A stretch of DNA of 64,000 bases from Acanthococcus lagerstroemiae (lineage: Eukaryota; Arthropoda; Insecta; Hemiptera; Eriococcidae), in NCBI GenBank assembly GCA_031841125.1, contig CM063106.1, positions 68,126,101 through 68,190,100 of the forward strand, in the 5' to 3' direction. The position numbers were made by a program, and so were the translations under genes. A model generated the notes under the pieces. That model was given only the letters and a program-made list of their open reading frames with translations. It was not told where the DNA came from and did not search any database. Shown here piece by piece: positions 33,916 through 46,414 of the stretch (positions are counted from its first letter, which is position 1; every line of letters begins with the position of its first letter).

Positions 33916-36900
33916 GATCCTAATGCTGCTGAAGGTTACGGCGATCTAGCCTCTTCCTATAACGCTATTTGGGAACATCGCCAGCATCATCACCATCACC
34001 ACCATCACAACGGTGCATCTGTTCCTTACCATCCCGAGTTTTTGCCTGGTTTCGCTTGTTCGACCGAATTTTGGGCCTCGTCGCCTCAACTAAACGGGAC
34101 TGCCCATTCCGAGTCATTTCGACCGCAGGCTGTTATGCAGCAAAGGTTAGTTCATTAGAAGTTAAATTAATATTCCTTTGCTTGGTCTTGCGATCTTGGG
34201 TAGTATTTTAGTTCGTGTCGCTTAATGCCTTTGTCAACCTAAAATTCACATAGAGAATGTTTCACGAATTACTTCCCTGATTTCGAATATCTCATCAGAT
34301 TATTGAACTGATTTGATTTGAGTCCCAGATTCAACATTTTATTCCTCAATGCGTCGAAATTTACTTGGCTTTAAACATTGAGTAACTTTGTGAAATAAGG
34401 ATTTGTTGGCTCGCTGATTTTGATTTTTCGTTCACCTCTGATTCATAGGTTTCGAAACCCAAGTTTCACCCGTAAAATGAGGGAAATTTACCGATCCTGA
34501 AAAGCTAAGCGAAGTATAATAACTTGAGTTTTCTAGGTCAATGATATCAAATGCTTCATCAGGTTTTCGACACAGCCCAGATTTGGACACCAAAAATTCA
34601 ACATTTCACCCTTCAACGGGGCGAAATTGACTTACCTTGAAAATTTGAGCCATGTATCGAAATAAGGGTTTCTTGGATCGCCCTTCGAATATTTCATAAG
34701 AAATTCAATTTAGGCCTCATGTGGAGGAAAGCCATACATAAAAAATGAACGATCACGACGGCTTTGTTAGGAGCCAAAACGACGAACCGACATTCACCCA
34801 TCAAATAAATGAAACCAACTTGTCTTTAAAGGTTGAACGGCGTATCGAAACAGGTCAAAAACTTTGTATATTTCATCAAATGTTTGTTCTGGCTCCAATT
34901 TGGGCGTTTTATCATACGGATCAACGATACTGACTTGTTCTGTAAATTTGGGAGCTAGTAGGCCTGTCAACCCTAGGGATTTATCTTTTCTAAGGATATT
35001 TGGGCTCTATGAGAAAGTTTAAAGGATTTTTTTGGATATTCAAGGCTTTTCGTAAAAATGCTCAGCAGATAAAATTTTTATAGGATTGCATATTTTGATG
35101 GAATAAAAACTATACAAGAAAAATATAAAAGAAACAAGGCCGACAGATCAATCAAAAATCATGAATGTATAATATTGCATCCTACAATGTCAATGAAAAA
35201 TTAAAAAGAAAAAAAAAGAGAAAGAAAGAAGAATTGAAACTGAAAAAGGAATGAGAAGAAAGGATGTTTAAGGGGTCTGGTATGTAAACTTTTTTGAAGG
35301 ATTTTCTTGGGATTTTTTTACTCATTACCAAAGAATTTTTCGTAATTTTTAAGAATTTTATGTTGTTTATTTTCGCTTTTAAGATTTTTCAAGCTTTGAG
35401 GTTGGCAGCCCTGGGAACTGGAGAAATAGTATCCTCCAAAAGAGAGTTCTACACTCCACAAGGGTGGGAAAAGTTACGTAATTCCCCAAATTTGCGCATC
35501 CTCTCTTGTCTCGTCCAGGGTCGGATTTAGCTTTTTGCCATCTGTAGATAAATTTATTTTTGTCACCTTTCATCCCTGTTTTGAAACTTCGATGGAGGGT
35601 GTTACGAAATTGAAGGATATAAAAGAATATACGAGAAAATGTTTTGAAAATTTTAACTATGGGTATCGGCGCTTTTCTGCCAACTTTTTTTTTGTCAAAT
35701 TTTGCAGCCATAGTAGCTAGAAATCAAGCCTTAGTCTCACCATTTGCATAACCAGCTTGGAAACTTTGAATAAATAGTATCTCCTAAAAGTAAGTTAGGC
35801 AGTTGAGAATGGGAACTAAATTTATGAGAAGTTTACTTAATTTTTGTATTCGCATCCATGCAATTCGGTACCCTTCTGTGCATCAACATTCATATGATAA
35901 GTTCAAGGGGCTGAAGGAAGAATAGCTCCCTTAAAGTGAGAGCTGGTCATTCTAAGGTAGTGAGGAAAATTTGGGCACAGGTCATGCATATACTTCAGGT
36001 ACTAACCTCTTCAAAACTGTGTACCACCGTTGTCCCATCATTTGCATTTCAAGTTGGGGATTCTTAGAGTAGTAGCAACCCCCCCCCCATTGTATGTAGA
36101 CTTTTCCCTCTCTTTTGGACAGCGGAACTCATTTTTGGAAGGGGGTCACCATTTATTCACGGTTTCCAAGCTTTTAATGCCAGTGGGGAAAAGGAGGCTA
36201 CACAAATTCGGAGAAGTGGATACACAAATTACACAAACTGTGCCCAAGATTTTGCCCCTATTCCGAAATGCCGAATTAACTTTGGGGTGGCACCATTTCT
36301 TCATGGTTCCTAGGTTTGTGTTGTGAATAGTGGAATAAAGGGTCTATACAAATTCGGAAATGTTATTACACGAATTGTACATAAATTTTTGCCTCATGAT
36401 AAATCAGTTTTTCCATCTTAGGGCGGGGAGAGGGGAGGGGGAGCTATCGAAACTGTCCCAGCGTTCGGAGTCAGTGTGTCACTGGCTTCAAATATTCGAT
36501 CAGAATCTTAATTTATTCCTGATTAGATCACCAAATTCAATATGACACCGTGCAAAGAGACAAAATTAACTGGAGTGCTGCAAATTGGATGATATGTATT
36601 TCTCGGTTTCATTACATTCAATTTCCGACCCTAATTAAGTAACCCCCCCCCCCTCACCAAAACAAACAAAAAAATCTTCAATCATTCGATAGATTTTCCA
36701 AATTAATCAATGAGGCATATTATTCGAGAAGTAAAAGAATTCAAATTGAAGCGAAATGGATTATCAAATGTAATATTCGAAGTCAGTAATCTCAAAATCC
36801 CTTATACAGATAGGTTGTTCGATTCTCAAAGCCAGAGTTAATGTCGACCCTTTCCAAGGTAATCTGCCGAACTTGGGGCTCAAATCGGGACGAAATCAAA

Positions 36901-37039
36901 AATCGGATATAATATTTGAGATTCGAAACCAAGTATTTCGATAATTTCATTTTGCAAACAAGGTTAATTTCGTTCGTTTAAAGGATGTAAATCATTTTAA
37001 TTTTGGAACCCTAATCGGGGGTACATAAAAGATTCAATC

Positions 37040-37071
<32 letters not shown>

Positions 37072-39615
37072 CCTCAAGAAACCACTATTTGGTATTTCCC
37101 TCGTTCAAGGGTAAAACGTCAAATTGAAAATAGAAATCAGCGGCCCAGGAATCCCCATTTTGATGATTCAAATTTTCAAGACATATCAATTGCAACCATT
37201 CGAAGGATAAAATTTCGAATTTGGGATCCAAATCCAAACCAGGTGAACAATTTGATGAAATATAAAACTCAACGACCTAAGAAACTCCATGTTCATATTT
37301 AGCTTAACTTTTGAACACAGAGGCAGTTTCGCTCATTTGTGGGGTGAAATTTGGATTTTGAAGTCTAAGACGGGGATAAATGCAAACTATAAAATACTGT
37401 TTTCAAAATCAGCGACAAAAAAATCTATTTTGATACTACTTTTTAAATTCAGAAATCTAAGTCAATTTTAGCCCTTGAAGAATAAATCTATTTGAAATTC
37501 CAAATTGGTAGACTTTGCCACACGAAGATCTTTTTTAATCTCGCTTTGATTCAACTTTGCGATCAAAAATAAAGGGGCAGACTTCGTGAAATATCAGAAG
37601 TACCATTTCCACTTAAGTAGCGGACACCATTTTTTCAGTTACCTATACAGTGAGATGGTGTTTTATTGGACCTTGAAACTAACAAAGTTTTTCATTCGGA
37701 AAGTTTGCAACTATTCGTACAATTAAGAGGCGCTTTGTGAAAAGGTACCGTATCTCGGAAAAGTGAATTCCGCCCAACAGCGTAAAATGTATTTTCAAGT
37801 CAGAAATTCCGTTTTTCGGACTTCAACGGAAACTGCGTCTAGACACACCTGACCACAGTGTACAGTGGAAAGTAGTCGACTAGGATGTGACATTTCAAAA
37901 GTTTACAAACGCAGGAGTATGGAAAAGGTACCAAAAGTCGCATCAATCTTGTTTACGTTTGTGCGCGCGTTATCACTACAGCTGCGCATAATAATTATTA
38001 CCACGTTACCGATGAGTCCATTGTTTTCAAATGTATACCTTGGAGAACTTCGTTTCCGGATTTATCAGTTTTTCAAACCAACCCTTCATTTGTTCCTCAT
38101 ACAAACTATCATCTTCAAAGCTGCATTCCTCTACGTAATTGCTTGACTGCCTGTGAACCTAGTAGGATATTTGGTACATGTTCGCAGAATATCGTCCCTC
38201 TGGTCACCGACACGATACTTGAAATAAGGGTGGTTTCCGTGGTCAGAGGTGTGGTGTCTAGGGACCCAATTTGGTATACGTGCATGGACATACGTTCCAT
38301 CAAGTATGGATATCATAGCAAAATTTGAGATGGACTGGCGCAGTAAACGTCGAGACATCGATTTTTTCATGTATTTCTCTATTTCACAACATTAAACGCA
38401 TTTTCCTCAAAATTAAGATTGCACATCTTCAACATTCAGCTGCTTTCATTTCAGTCTGTGTTGAAGCTAGAGATTTTTTTCCAGTACAGGTATATTTGTG
38501 CTGTAAAGTGGCGTAGCCAGACTTGGTTTGAAGGGGGGGGGGGTCGTTTCACTTTTACAACATTACAGGTGTAATACTTACTATTACCAGAATAAATTTT
38601 AATTTTTTCACTTTTTCGGCTGATGCCAAAGAGGGGGTGTCGGACCCCCTCCCCTCGTGGCTACACCACTGGTGTTCTATCAGATTCCGCTAAAAACGCA
38701 AAAACAAGTTCTCTGACATATGGTACCATTTCACAGGACGTCTCACAATTACAGTCAATTAAATCTTTAAAACAGTCTCCTGAAAATCACGATTGATGAG
38801 TTATGGTTTTGTTACATTTAAAGAACGATATGAAGTAAAATGTTTTCGGAGGTGAGCTCTTCTTCAGTGCGTTGAATTTATCTTATTATCTTACTGTTAA
38901 CGATTATAAGACTGGTTTAAACTTGACATGACTGGGGTAATACCGTATGGTAAATATGATGTGTCCTGTCTTCCCATTGGTTATAGTTCGGTTGGCTTGT
39001 CCGATGTCTGGTGAGTTATTGCAGCGGTTTTGTGATGGATGTGTTATGCTCTCTTTGTTATGGTCTGCACTGTTTGTCCACCACGTAAGAAATGATTTGC
39101 TGTCAGAGATGGTGGTATTGATTAAATTGTATTTTTGTCTTATCTGAATTATCTCCATACGCTCCTCTGCTTTATGTTGTGTTGTATTGTTAGTATCATA
39201 GTCAGGTTCTTGTTATATTGCTGTAAGTGAAAAACATACTTTTATTCCTGTTGTGTTTTTTTTTTTTTTCTTCTACAGAGCGAATCACAAAACATCGGGA
39301 AGTTCGACCTCATCAACTCAAAAGAAGACGAGGAGAAGAGTGGCCACACTGGCACAACGGCGAGCTGCCAACATCCGGGAACGCCGTCGAATGTTCAATC
39401 TGAACGAAGCTTTTGATAAATTGCGACGCAAAGTGCCGACATTTGCTTACGAGAAACGCTTATCGCGCATCGAAACATTAAGACTAGCGATCACGTATAT
39501 TTCTTTCATGAACGAATTATTGAATGGCAACAGCTTGAAACACGAGACCACTAGCTCAATCTACCATGTACCTAACCAACGTGACTATGCTCCATATTCA
39601 TTGATACCGACTTAA
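33916..39615 (+). CDS. Fer3: Fer3, bHLH transcription factor (exons 2 and 3)
   Basis: Exon 2 is 33916-34145 (after CGGTAG, before GTTAGT) and exon 3 is 39279-39615 (after TTCTACAG, ending TAA); they share a split Arg codon. Exon 2 encodes a low-complexity N-terminal region with eight consecutive His and an aromatic patch ([17 protein letters not shown]). Exon 3 encodes the bHLH domain: basic region [20 protein letters not shown], loop [11 protein letters not shown] and helix 2 [15 protein letters not shown], about residues 128-180 of a 213-residue product if exon 1 is right. The glutamate in NIRERRR is the residue that reads E-boxes in this family. The [20 protein letters not shown] block and the [18 protein letters not shown] run are characteristic of Fer3/NATO3 (FERD3L), nuclear class II bHLH factors that dimerise with Daughterless/E proteins in development. 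The 5.1-kb intron is packed with repeats. No break was seen. Confidence 0.95.
34250..34930 (+). repeat. Degenerate repeat cluster, forward arm
   Basis: Units of roughly 125-140 bp recur around GAAATTTAC or GAAATTGAC (near 34355, 34485 and 34620), TTCACCCTTCAA, GAAATAAGG.TTTSTTGG and TCGAATATTTCAT. The complementary form occurs at 36720-37500 in the same intron. Confidence 0.55.
36720..37500 (-). repeat. Degenerate repeat cluster, inverted arm
   Basis: The minus strand of this stretch carries the same words as 34250-34930: on the plus strand CATTCGAAGGATAAAATTTC, TTTTCAAGACATATCAATT and AGAAATCAGCGGCCCAGGAA are complements of the forward unit. A 26-base A-run interrupts it. Arms of this kind could form a stem around a 1.8-kb centre. 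Confidence 0.5.
37046..37071 (+). repeat. 26-base A-run
   Basis: Uninterrupted run of 26 A in Fer3 intron 2, inside the inverted repeat cluster. No retroposon body was recognised upstream. Confidence 0.7.
38506..38671. mobile_element. 166-bp hAT-type MITE in Fer3 intron 2
   Basis: The left end reads AAGTGGCGTAGCCAGA and the right end, inverted, CAGTGGTGTAGCCACGA. Flanking 8-mers are GTGCTGTA (38498-38505) and GTGTTCTA (38672-38679), alike at six of eight positions. A G-run and C-rich blocks lie inside the ends. Non-coding; related by its end to fragments near 4568, 32663 and 41795. Confidence 0.75.
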
Positions 39616-39809
39616 GTCTTTTCAACTTCCAGTTCTGGAAAACACCAGCAATGGCGGCGGATGAAGAAAATTGTGGACACCTTCAAGTCCTCGAACCCTG
39701 TTCGTCATTTTGTTGTACATGCTTATACTTAGTATTTGTCTCGTTAACCATTTCACGTTTCCGGATGTACGGATTTCACATGCTTGGCTTGTTCAGGAAC
39801 CTTTGTATC

Positions 39810-39815
39810 AATAAA
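39810..39815 (+). terminator. Likely Fer3 polyadenylation signal
   Basis: AATAAA lies 195 bases after the Fer3 stop codon, preceded by a 3' UTR that is less AT-extreme than the intron. No transcript evidence is available here. Confidence 0.5.
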
Positions 39816-40063
39816 AGTAGGGAATCTACGCCTGTGTACAAAATTCGCTCATGGGAGGGATCCGAAATTTGAGAAGAGCATGAACGCACGATTCGTGAGG
39901 GAAATGGAGGAAAATGTTTCGTATTTTCAACAAATTCGTGTTTAAAATGTTTATTTCAATCCGCCAAGAGGAGAGGTGCTTCACCACGGGCATATGCGTG
40001 AATAGGGGGCTTGGCACTTTAGCCCCTCATACACTGAACTCCCCCTCCCTCAGGATTGAGAAA

Positions 40064-40693
40064 CTATACAAGCCAAAGAAATTTCGGTATTATCTCGACA
40101 CTTGTCGACTCCTCATGGGACCCCACTCCCACTCCAGGTCGACTATTTGCGCTTATGCCCACGGGCTTCAAGTTAATAATTATTTGTTGAATGGTGTTAA
40201 TTGTTCTTATATTTTTCTTTCTTGTAAAGCTATTCGTAATTTTGTTACCCCGCGTTTCTGATTGTGTAGAATGCGATATATTGGACATTTCTTTGCAGTT
40301 TGCAGACCAATGAGAGATACGAATAAATTTCCTATAAACTAAAAATCGTGTTTCGAAAAAATCTATATTGCTCCATCGCTGATAATGTTGATATTCCACT
40401 GAACCAATTAATTCATGTAGCAAGGAAAGCAAATATATTGAACTGAGGACCCTGTTAGCAGTCGCTACATTTTTCGGAGCCGATTTCAAGTTTTTTCTAG
40501 AGCGGTAGTCCGTAGCCATATAACAATTGTCCCATGCCGGAACTGGAGTCGGAATATCAGGGTCGGACCTGGGGTTAGCTTCACGGCTTTGGATAGAGAG
40601 GAGAAGTGGGGGTAAAATGATAGCTAAGTGACCAGGCGATGCAGACCGCAGGCCACACCATGGAACACAATACCAACCAAATATGACCAACAA
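40064..40693 (-). CDS. Unidentified 209-codon open frame
   Basis: This is the longest uninterrupted frame in the window, minus strand, ATG at 40693. The N-terminal third is hydrophobic then proline-rich (REANPRSDPDIPTPVPAWDN); the rest is polar without a known motif. It lies between the Fer3 3' end and an RTE-like fragment. No splice sites or family resemblance were found. A long frame in moderately GC-rich repeat DNA can arise by chance, so the coding status is doubtful. Confidence 0.2.
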   Translation of the reverse strand: MLVIFGWYCVPWCGLRSASPGHLAIILPPLLLSIQSREANPRSDPDIPTPVPAWDNCYMATDYRSRKNLKSAPKNVATANRVLSSIYLLSLLHELIGSVEYQHYQRWSNIDFFETRFLVYRKFIRISHWSANCKEMSNISHSTQSETRGNKITNSFTRKKNIRTINTIQQIIINLKPVGISANSRPGVGVGSHEESTSVEIIPKFLWLV

Positions 40694-40933
40694 CTAAATA
40701 TGACTGACAAAAACCTGACTAATGACTGACAACGCAGAAACATACGAACTGAGACTGGGTCAACATTTGTCTTTATATTAAACGGCATTGGAACTTGAGA
40801 TTAAATAATTGTAGTAGTATTTTCCTACATTAAGACACAGCTTCACGAGAGTATATCTCCCTCAGTATTCTCGCAAGTGGGGACGCCCCAATAAGAAAGA
40901 TCGCCGATCTTTCCAACCTAATATTAGAAGGGT

Positions 40934-41561
40934 AAGATCCCGAGAGATTGGACATTGCTAGATACTATTCTAACATCTAAAAAGGGAGACAAACACAAAA
41001 TTACTAATTTTAGGCCAATAAGCCTGGGTATAGCTCAATCGAAAGTGTTTTCTAAAGCTATCAAACAAAGATTAAGAGGAATCCTGAACGCACAGAAACC
41101 AAGGGAACAAGTGGGGTTCAGGAAAAACTTTTCCACAATCGATCATCTGCATGCAGTTAATATTTTAATCGAAAAGTATTACGAATACCAAATAGAAATT
41201 CATCTTTTACTGGCAGATTACACCAGAGCTTTCGATTCGATTAATCACATATATCTAACAAATGCCCTTGATAAACAGGGAGTGCCAAAAACACTACATC
41301 GAAATCATATCAGACATGTACTCAGACTTCCAATCTAGAATCGTAACGGACATAACCATAAAAGGAGGCATCAGACAGGGCGGCCCCCAATCCCCGATTT
41401 TAATTGTTTGCTCGACGAAGTGCTCAGATCAATGGGACTGGGAGAGGAAAGGCGTAAACATTCACGGAGAGTACCTGAATAACCTAAGAGTGTATTCACG
41501 GGGAATTGAGTATGCAATTTTATATACTCGTAATTTCATATTAGGGTGTACAATAAGATGA
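40934..41561 (+). pseudogene. RTE-like LINE reverse transcriptase fragment
   Basis: In one frame up to 41338 it reads KIPRDWTLLDTILTSKKGD, NFRPISLGIAQSKVFSK, REQVGFRKNFSTIDHLHAV and ADYTRAFDSINH. These match the fingers and motif A region of RTE-type reverse transcriptases (QAGFR..FST.DH and DY..AFDS). A frame change near 41262-41338 leads to IKGGIRQGGPQSP (motif B, normally RQGDPLSP) and KGVNIHGEYLNNLR. The following FADD motif is lost (VYSRG instead). It is a short, frameshifted, 5'- and 3'-truncated relic unrelated to the LINE copies at 18, 23-26 and 62-64 kb. Confidence 0.85.
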
Positions 41562-41794
41562 TCCCATCCATCTTTTTCTCTGAAGCAAGTCAGTTCGACG
41601 CGGGCTAAACGAGAGCTTCAAATTGAAGTAAGTATCAATTTTTTTAATTTGGTGAAAACTTTTTTCTCCTTGAAAAGGGAAACTCGAATGTACCTCCGAC
41701 TAGAGAATCTATGGGGGAGAGCTTCCCCCTGTCGGTACGTCCCTGATCACTGAGGAATTCAGTCGATCAGAATTACAATACACTGACGGGTGAA

Positions 41795-41850
41795 CAGTGG
41801 CGTAGTGTCGAGGGTGCCCAGGTGAGTACGTGTCCCCCCCCCAAATTTTA
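41795..41850 (+). repeat. Left end of a CAGTGGCGTAG-type MITE
   Basis: CAGTGGCGTAGTGTCGAGGG followed by a C-run at about 41835. A possible right end of another MITE, TACGTCCCTG, sits at about 41738-41747. Partner ends were not paired. Confidence 0.4.
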
Positions 41851-42182
41851 AATGCAAAGGGAATTTGCGATGTAATATATTGTAATGCTTGAGCACTTAA
41901 TATGCTTTGTCTAGCAGTTGATGCAATGATTTCCTCACCATGTTCGGATAAATGGCAGCAGATTCAGCGCACCAAGATCCAAGTTCCATCATTTTGAGCC
42001 AAGACTTAAAGCTGAGTTCCCATCATGGATGCATAAGCAGGAAATGCTGTGATTTCAATTGGTCCATGTCTATCGTCTCCATGATTTACGTAGATTCAGG
42101 TACAGAGCCAGATAATTTAAACTGTGAAGATGGCTAAAGTACTTCCTCTTTTTCTTTTTCAGGTTCCTTTCTGACTCCTTGT

Positions 42183-43390
42183 TACCTACGCAAACAGGGG
42201 GGAAACGATACGGAAGGGCTCATTTGAAAAAATTATCCGCGAACGAAAGATTGAAAACACAGCGAAAAACCGCACTAAATAAAAATTAATCAAAAGGAGA
42301 ATTTCACCCAGGAAACTGCGAGACGAATGTCCAGAAATATCACGGAAGAACACGTCCTCAACTAAAACGGAAGTATTTGGAACTGAAAATTTCAAACAAG
42401 ATGTATCAACTTTTTGATGAAAGTTCCCGAGCTGTGGATTCTTTGAAACATAAGAAGTGGTAGATTTTAGAAAGGTCTGAAATTGCTTGGCATCTTGGAA
42501 ATGTCACAAATTGTTGTTCCGCAATCTTGGCTATCTTCAACATCAATAACTTAGGTCACCTGTAATCCAAATAACTCACGTTATAATAAGAAGAGCTGTA
42601 GTACTAAATAATATACTTTTTAAAAAGTGAATTACATTACACGTGACCAAAACAACACAGTTATAATACTTATGAACTTTACACTGGATCGCATTATTGA
42701 ACAATTATTATAATGAATGTAATAATAGATAGATAGATATTATTTACCTACTCACCTTTGCTGAGTAAGTTGATGAAGTAATACTACCTGATAACTGAAT
42801 GATCACTAAAAAAAAAAGTATAAATCAGAATAAAAATGAATTGAACTGCACTTTTCCACAAATCACATAAACACATAAACATGAACGTAAATATGTAAAC
42901 ACGAACCAAACTATAATCACCAGTAAAAACATTCTTATTCACGTGATACACGATTTTATAACGCATTTAACTAAATTCATCCATCATATATTCCTTGTAC
43001 GCCAGTATAGTATCTAACTTATATCTACCCAACACCATCTATCTACATCAGCAAATTCAAGGGAACGCGGATGGTATGGAAAGCTAAAAAGATTTTGACG
43101 GAAATGAGGAAACTTGAATTGCTGATAATACCATAAGCTGGAATGAACTCACCCACCAGAGCGCTTGAGGTGTACCTACGCGAACTCGAGAAAACCGACA
43201 CGGAAAGGGCACCGTTGAAAAAATTATCCGCGAACAAGAGGTCCCAAACATCGCAAAAAAAAAACGCATTTTCTTATTAATATACTTTAAAAATTGAAGA
43301 ATATCACAAAGGACTGCGAGTCGAAACAACGAATATCACAGAAGAACACACGTCACGAAACTAAGAGGGAAGTACTGAAAACTGAAAGTA
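42183..43390 (+). repeat. Direct repeat copies about 988 bp apart
   Basis: 42183-42400 and 43171-43390 share TACCTACGC, CGGAA.GGG, GAAAAAATTATCCGCGAAC, GACTGCGAG or CTGCGAGACGAA, and ATCAC.GAAGAACAC. A third partial copy (GACCTACGGAAACACG) lies near 46395. None encodes a recognisable protein. Confidence 0.55.
42465..42625 (+). repeat. Partial copy of the 51.3-52.3 kb repeat
   Basis: CTTGGCTATCTTCAACATC, ACCTGTAATCCAAATAACT and ATAATAAGAAGAGCTGTAG match, with small changes, both tandem units at 51.4-51.55 and 52.0-52.15 kb. Confidence 0.55.
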
Positions 43391-43599
43391 CCTTCTGAAA
43401 AATACAATTTCTTAGTAAGCAATCAATGTTATTAAAAGGAAAATAATTTCAAAAGACACATTCATTGATGAAATTATAAAACAATAGACCAATTTTACTT
43501 TGTAGTCTGTAACAGAATGATCTACCTCCAAGGATTACTAATATTATAAAGTAGGGGGAAGGGTACACTATGAAAAGATCTAAAGTAATGTGCATTTAT

Positions 43600-44257
43600 G
43601 ATGGCCTGCATGAAAATCTCAGAAACAAGGGCTAAGCCAAAACCAACGAAAAAACAAACATGAATACACTTTTAAGACGGCCCTAATTTGGCCAAATTAA
43701 CACACAGTAACACATGCTTTTCAGAAAAAGGCAAAATTGATATTTCTAAAGAGTGCCTATTGCAGAAAACATCCACTCGGGACTGGCCACTGGCTGCACT
43801 TATATTAGCAGCCAAATGTGTCCACCTGGGGGATGGGGATCCCCAAAGGATGACCAGAAATAATTGCCTCTATGACATTGTCCACCAATGACTACCTCCT
43901 TGTGGCTGTTACTATTCTCATGAAATTGATACATTTCCCAGAAACAAAAATTCAATTACAAAAAAACATGATAAACAATATTCTCTTGTTTGGTATTCAG
44001 CAATGGATGGTACTAAATACCAATACAAGAATGAAACTGAAAATTGGCCAACCTCTACCTGGGCCACATGATAATCTCAGCTACATGTGTAGCACCAAAA
44101 CTGACAAAAAAACGAAACATGGATACTCTTGCGGGGATTTAGCAAGAATGGTACTAAATCCTTACATGAGAATGACACAGAAAATTGGCCGGCCACCAGC
44201 TCGCCCACATAACAATCTCAACAACACGTTCCACACCAAAACCCCTCCACACTGAGA
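43600..44257 (+). repeat. 141-bp tandem repeat and older relatives
   Basis: ATGGTACTAAAT starts at 44007 and 44148, each followed by GAATGA.AC.GAAAATTGGCC, CACATRATAATCTCA-like words and ACACCAAAAC. A more diverged relative (ATGAAAATCTCAGAAACA) lies near 43610. Confidence 0.6.
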
Positions 44258-45480
44258 CACTGGATTGCGTTACTGAAACCTTCCAATTCAAACTTTCAGC
44301 CAGCAACCAAGGGACAGCTGGAATCGTTCTTCAAGGAATATCAGCAAAAATCAACACAGTAAAAAAGACACCCTGCGATTATCCTCCGAGCAGTTCAGTA
44401 TATTCAGAATTTTCTCCCTCAAGAAACTCCTTCCGAGACTTGACATGCGATAGAGAATAAAATGAAAACTACCTTCAAGATGCCCAGTAATAGACCCTCC
44501 ACACTGAGCCAACCGAAGGATGAAATTTTCACACTGGATCGCGTTACGGAAACCATCCAATTCGAAATTTCAGCCAGCAACCAAGGGGCAGCTGGAATTG
44601 TTCTCCAAGGAATATATTAGCAAAAATCACCACACTAAAAAAGACACCCTGCAATTATCTGAGCAGTATAGTGTATGTTCAGAAGTTCCTCCCCCAAGAA
44701 ACTCATTCCGAGACTCGACATGGGATAGAGAATAAAATGAAAACTACCTTCAAGATGCCCAGTAACAGACCTTCTACACTGAGACAGCCGAAGGATGAAA
44801 GTTTTACACTGGATCGCGTTACGGAAACCATCCAATTCGAAATTTCAGCTAGCAACCAAGGGGCAGCTGGAATTGTTCTCCAAGGAATATATTAGCAAAA
44901 ATCACCACACTAAAAAAGACACCCTGCAATTATCTGAGCAGTATAGTGTATGTTCAGAAGTTCCTCCCCCAAGAAACTCATTCCGAGACTCGACATGGGA
45001 TAGAGAATAAAATGAAAACTACCTTCAAGATGCCCAGTAACAGACTTTCTACACTGAGACAGCCGAAGGATGAAAGTTTTACACTGGATTGCGTTACTCA
45101 AACCATCCAATTCGAACTTCTAGCCAGCAACCAAGAGGCAGCTGGAATAGTTCACCAAGGAATATCAGCAAAAATCACCTCAGTAAAAAAAAAGACACCC
45201 TGTGATTGTCTGAGCAGTGGTGTATGTTTAGAATTTTTTCCATCGAAAAACTCATTCCAAGACTCGACATGGGATAGAGATCAAAATGAAAACTACCTTC
45301 AAGATACCCTGCAACAGACCTTCCACACTGAAACAGCTGAAGGATGAAATTTTCACACTGGATTGCATTACTGAACCCATCCAATTCGAACTTTCAGCCA
45401 GTAACCAAGAGGCAGCTGGAATCGGCAAAAATTACCACAGTATAAGTCACAGAACTTCCGGAGGTATAGAAACTCACTGA
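44258..45480 (+). repeat. 275-bp tandem repeat, about 4.4 copies
   Basis: The word CACTGGAT.GCGTTAC starts at 44258, 44532, 44807, 45082 and 45356, a period of 274-275 bp. Units share CCAGCAACCAAG.G.CAGCTG, AAAAAGACACCCTG, GAGACT.GACATGGGATAGAG and ACTACCTTCAAGAT. The units at 44532 and 44807 are nearly identical, implying recent duplication. All frames crossing it repeat with the period (for example 44520-44735 and 44795-45010) and carry stops; no protein family is recognisable. Confidence 0.9.
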
Positions 45481-46414
45481 ATAAAATTATACCTGCACAT
45501 TACATTCAGCCCTCCTCCCTCTCAACTTTCACATTTATTCAGTCTGCAGCATTTTGCATTGTAAGGAAAACACCATTTTATACCACCCAATTTCAATTAC
45601 TAATGAAGATGTATTATTAGGGTTCTCAATTCCCACTTAACAAATTTGGCGATATCATGGGCAAGTGGACTTGACCAAGAATTACTCAAGCAAACTGGAT
45701 TTTTAATTCCAGTAAGACTGGGCAGAGTTGTGTATAATTTTGAATTTAGCGTCATTGTGTTGGCCAAAAGTGGTGGATACCATATTTCTAATGCCTTTGG
45801 ATCCGCCAAAAGGGGCCATGCAAGTAGATATTTATAGAAGATGTTACATATACCATATACTAGGATTCCCCTTCAATCTCCCAAAAAAGAAGACTATGCA
45901 ATGGTTTTACACCCAAAATTGGTTCACTGATTATTCACACAAGCACTTTTGTAAAGTGTTCATATAAAAAAACCACCACAGATAGTTCACCATCTGAAAT
46001 ATTAATAGCATTATTGAACACAATAGGTATTGAATGTAAGTTATTAACTTTTAAATAACTTATAACTGTCAATAAGAAAGTATATGATCTACTCACCATC
46101 AGAATATCTTGAGGTAGGTTGTCAGTTTTCACTCAACAAATCATGTCACAGAAAACCCAACAAACAAATGTAAATCATATCACAAAATCCAACAGAAATA
46201 CAAACAATCAAAACACTATCAACTGAAACAACACTAGCTATTCAAGAACATTACTTATGAAAGGTAATCGTTTCATTCTTTACACAATGATTCCTCATGC
46301 CACAAGATTCAATAATAACTTGACTCCATATGTAACCATTACTGTTATTCAAATAAATAAAAACTGGAAGACACTCACCAACTGGAACACTTCAGGGACC
46401 TACGGAAACACGAT
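45481..46414. other. No supported gene
   Basis: The frame 45646-45837 (+) is open for 63 codons without recognisable motifs. The remainder is AT-rich sequence between two repeat arrays. Confidence 0.4.

Larger units (their letters stand above)
34146..39278. other. Fer3 intron 2
   Basis: 5.1 kb bounded by GTTAGT and a T-rich tract ending TTCTACAG. It contains an inverted pair of repeat clusters (34.25-34.93 and 36.72-37.50 kb), a 26-base A-run (37046-37071) and a MITE (38506-38671). The open frames here, including overlapping ones at 38.1-38.5 kb, have no recognised family. Confidence 0.8.
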
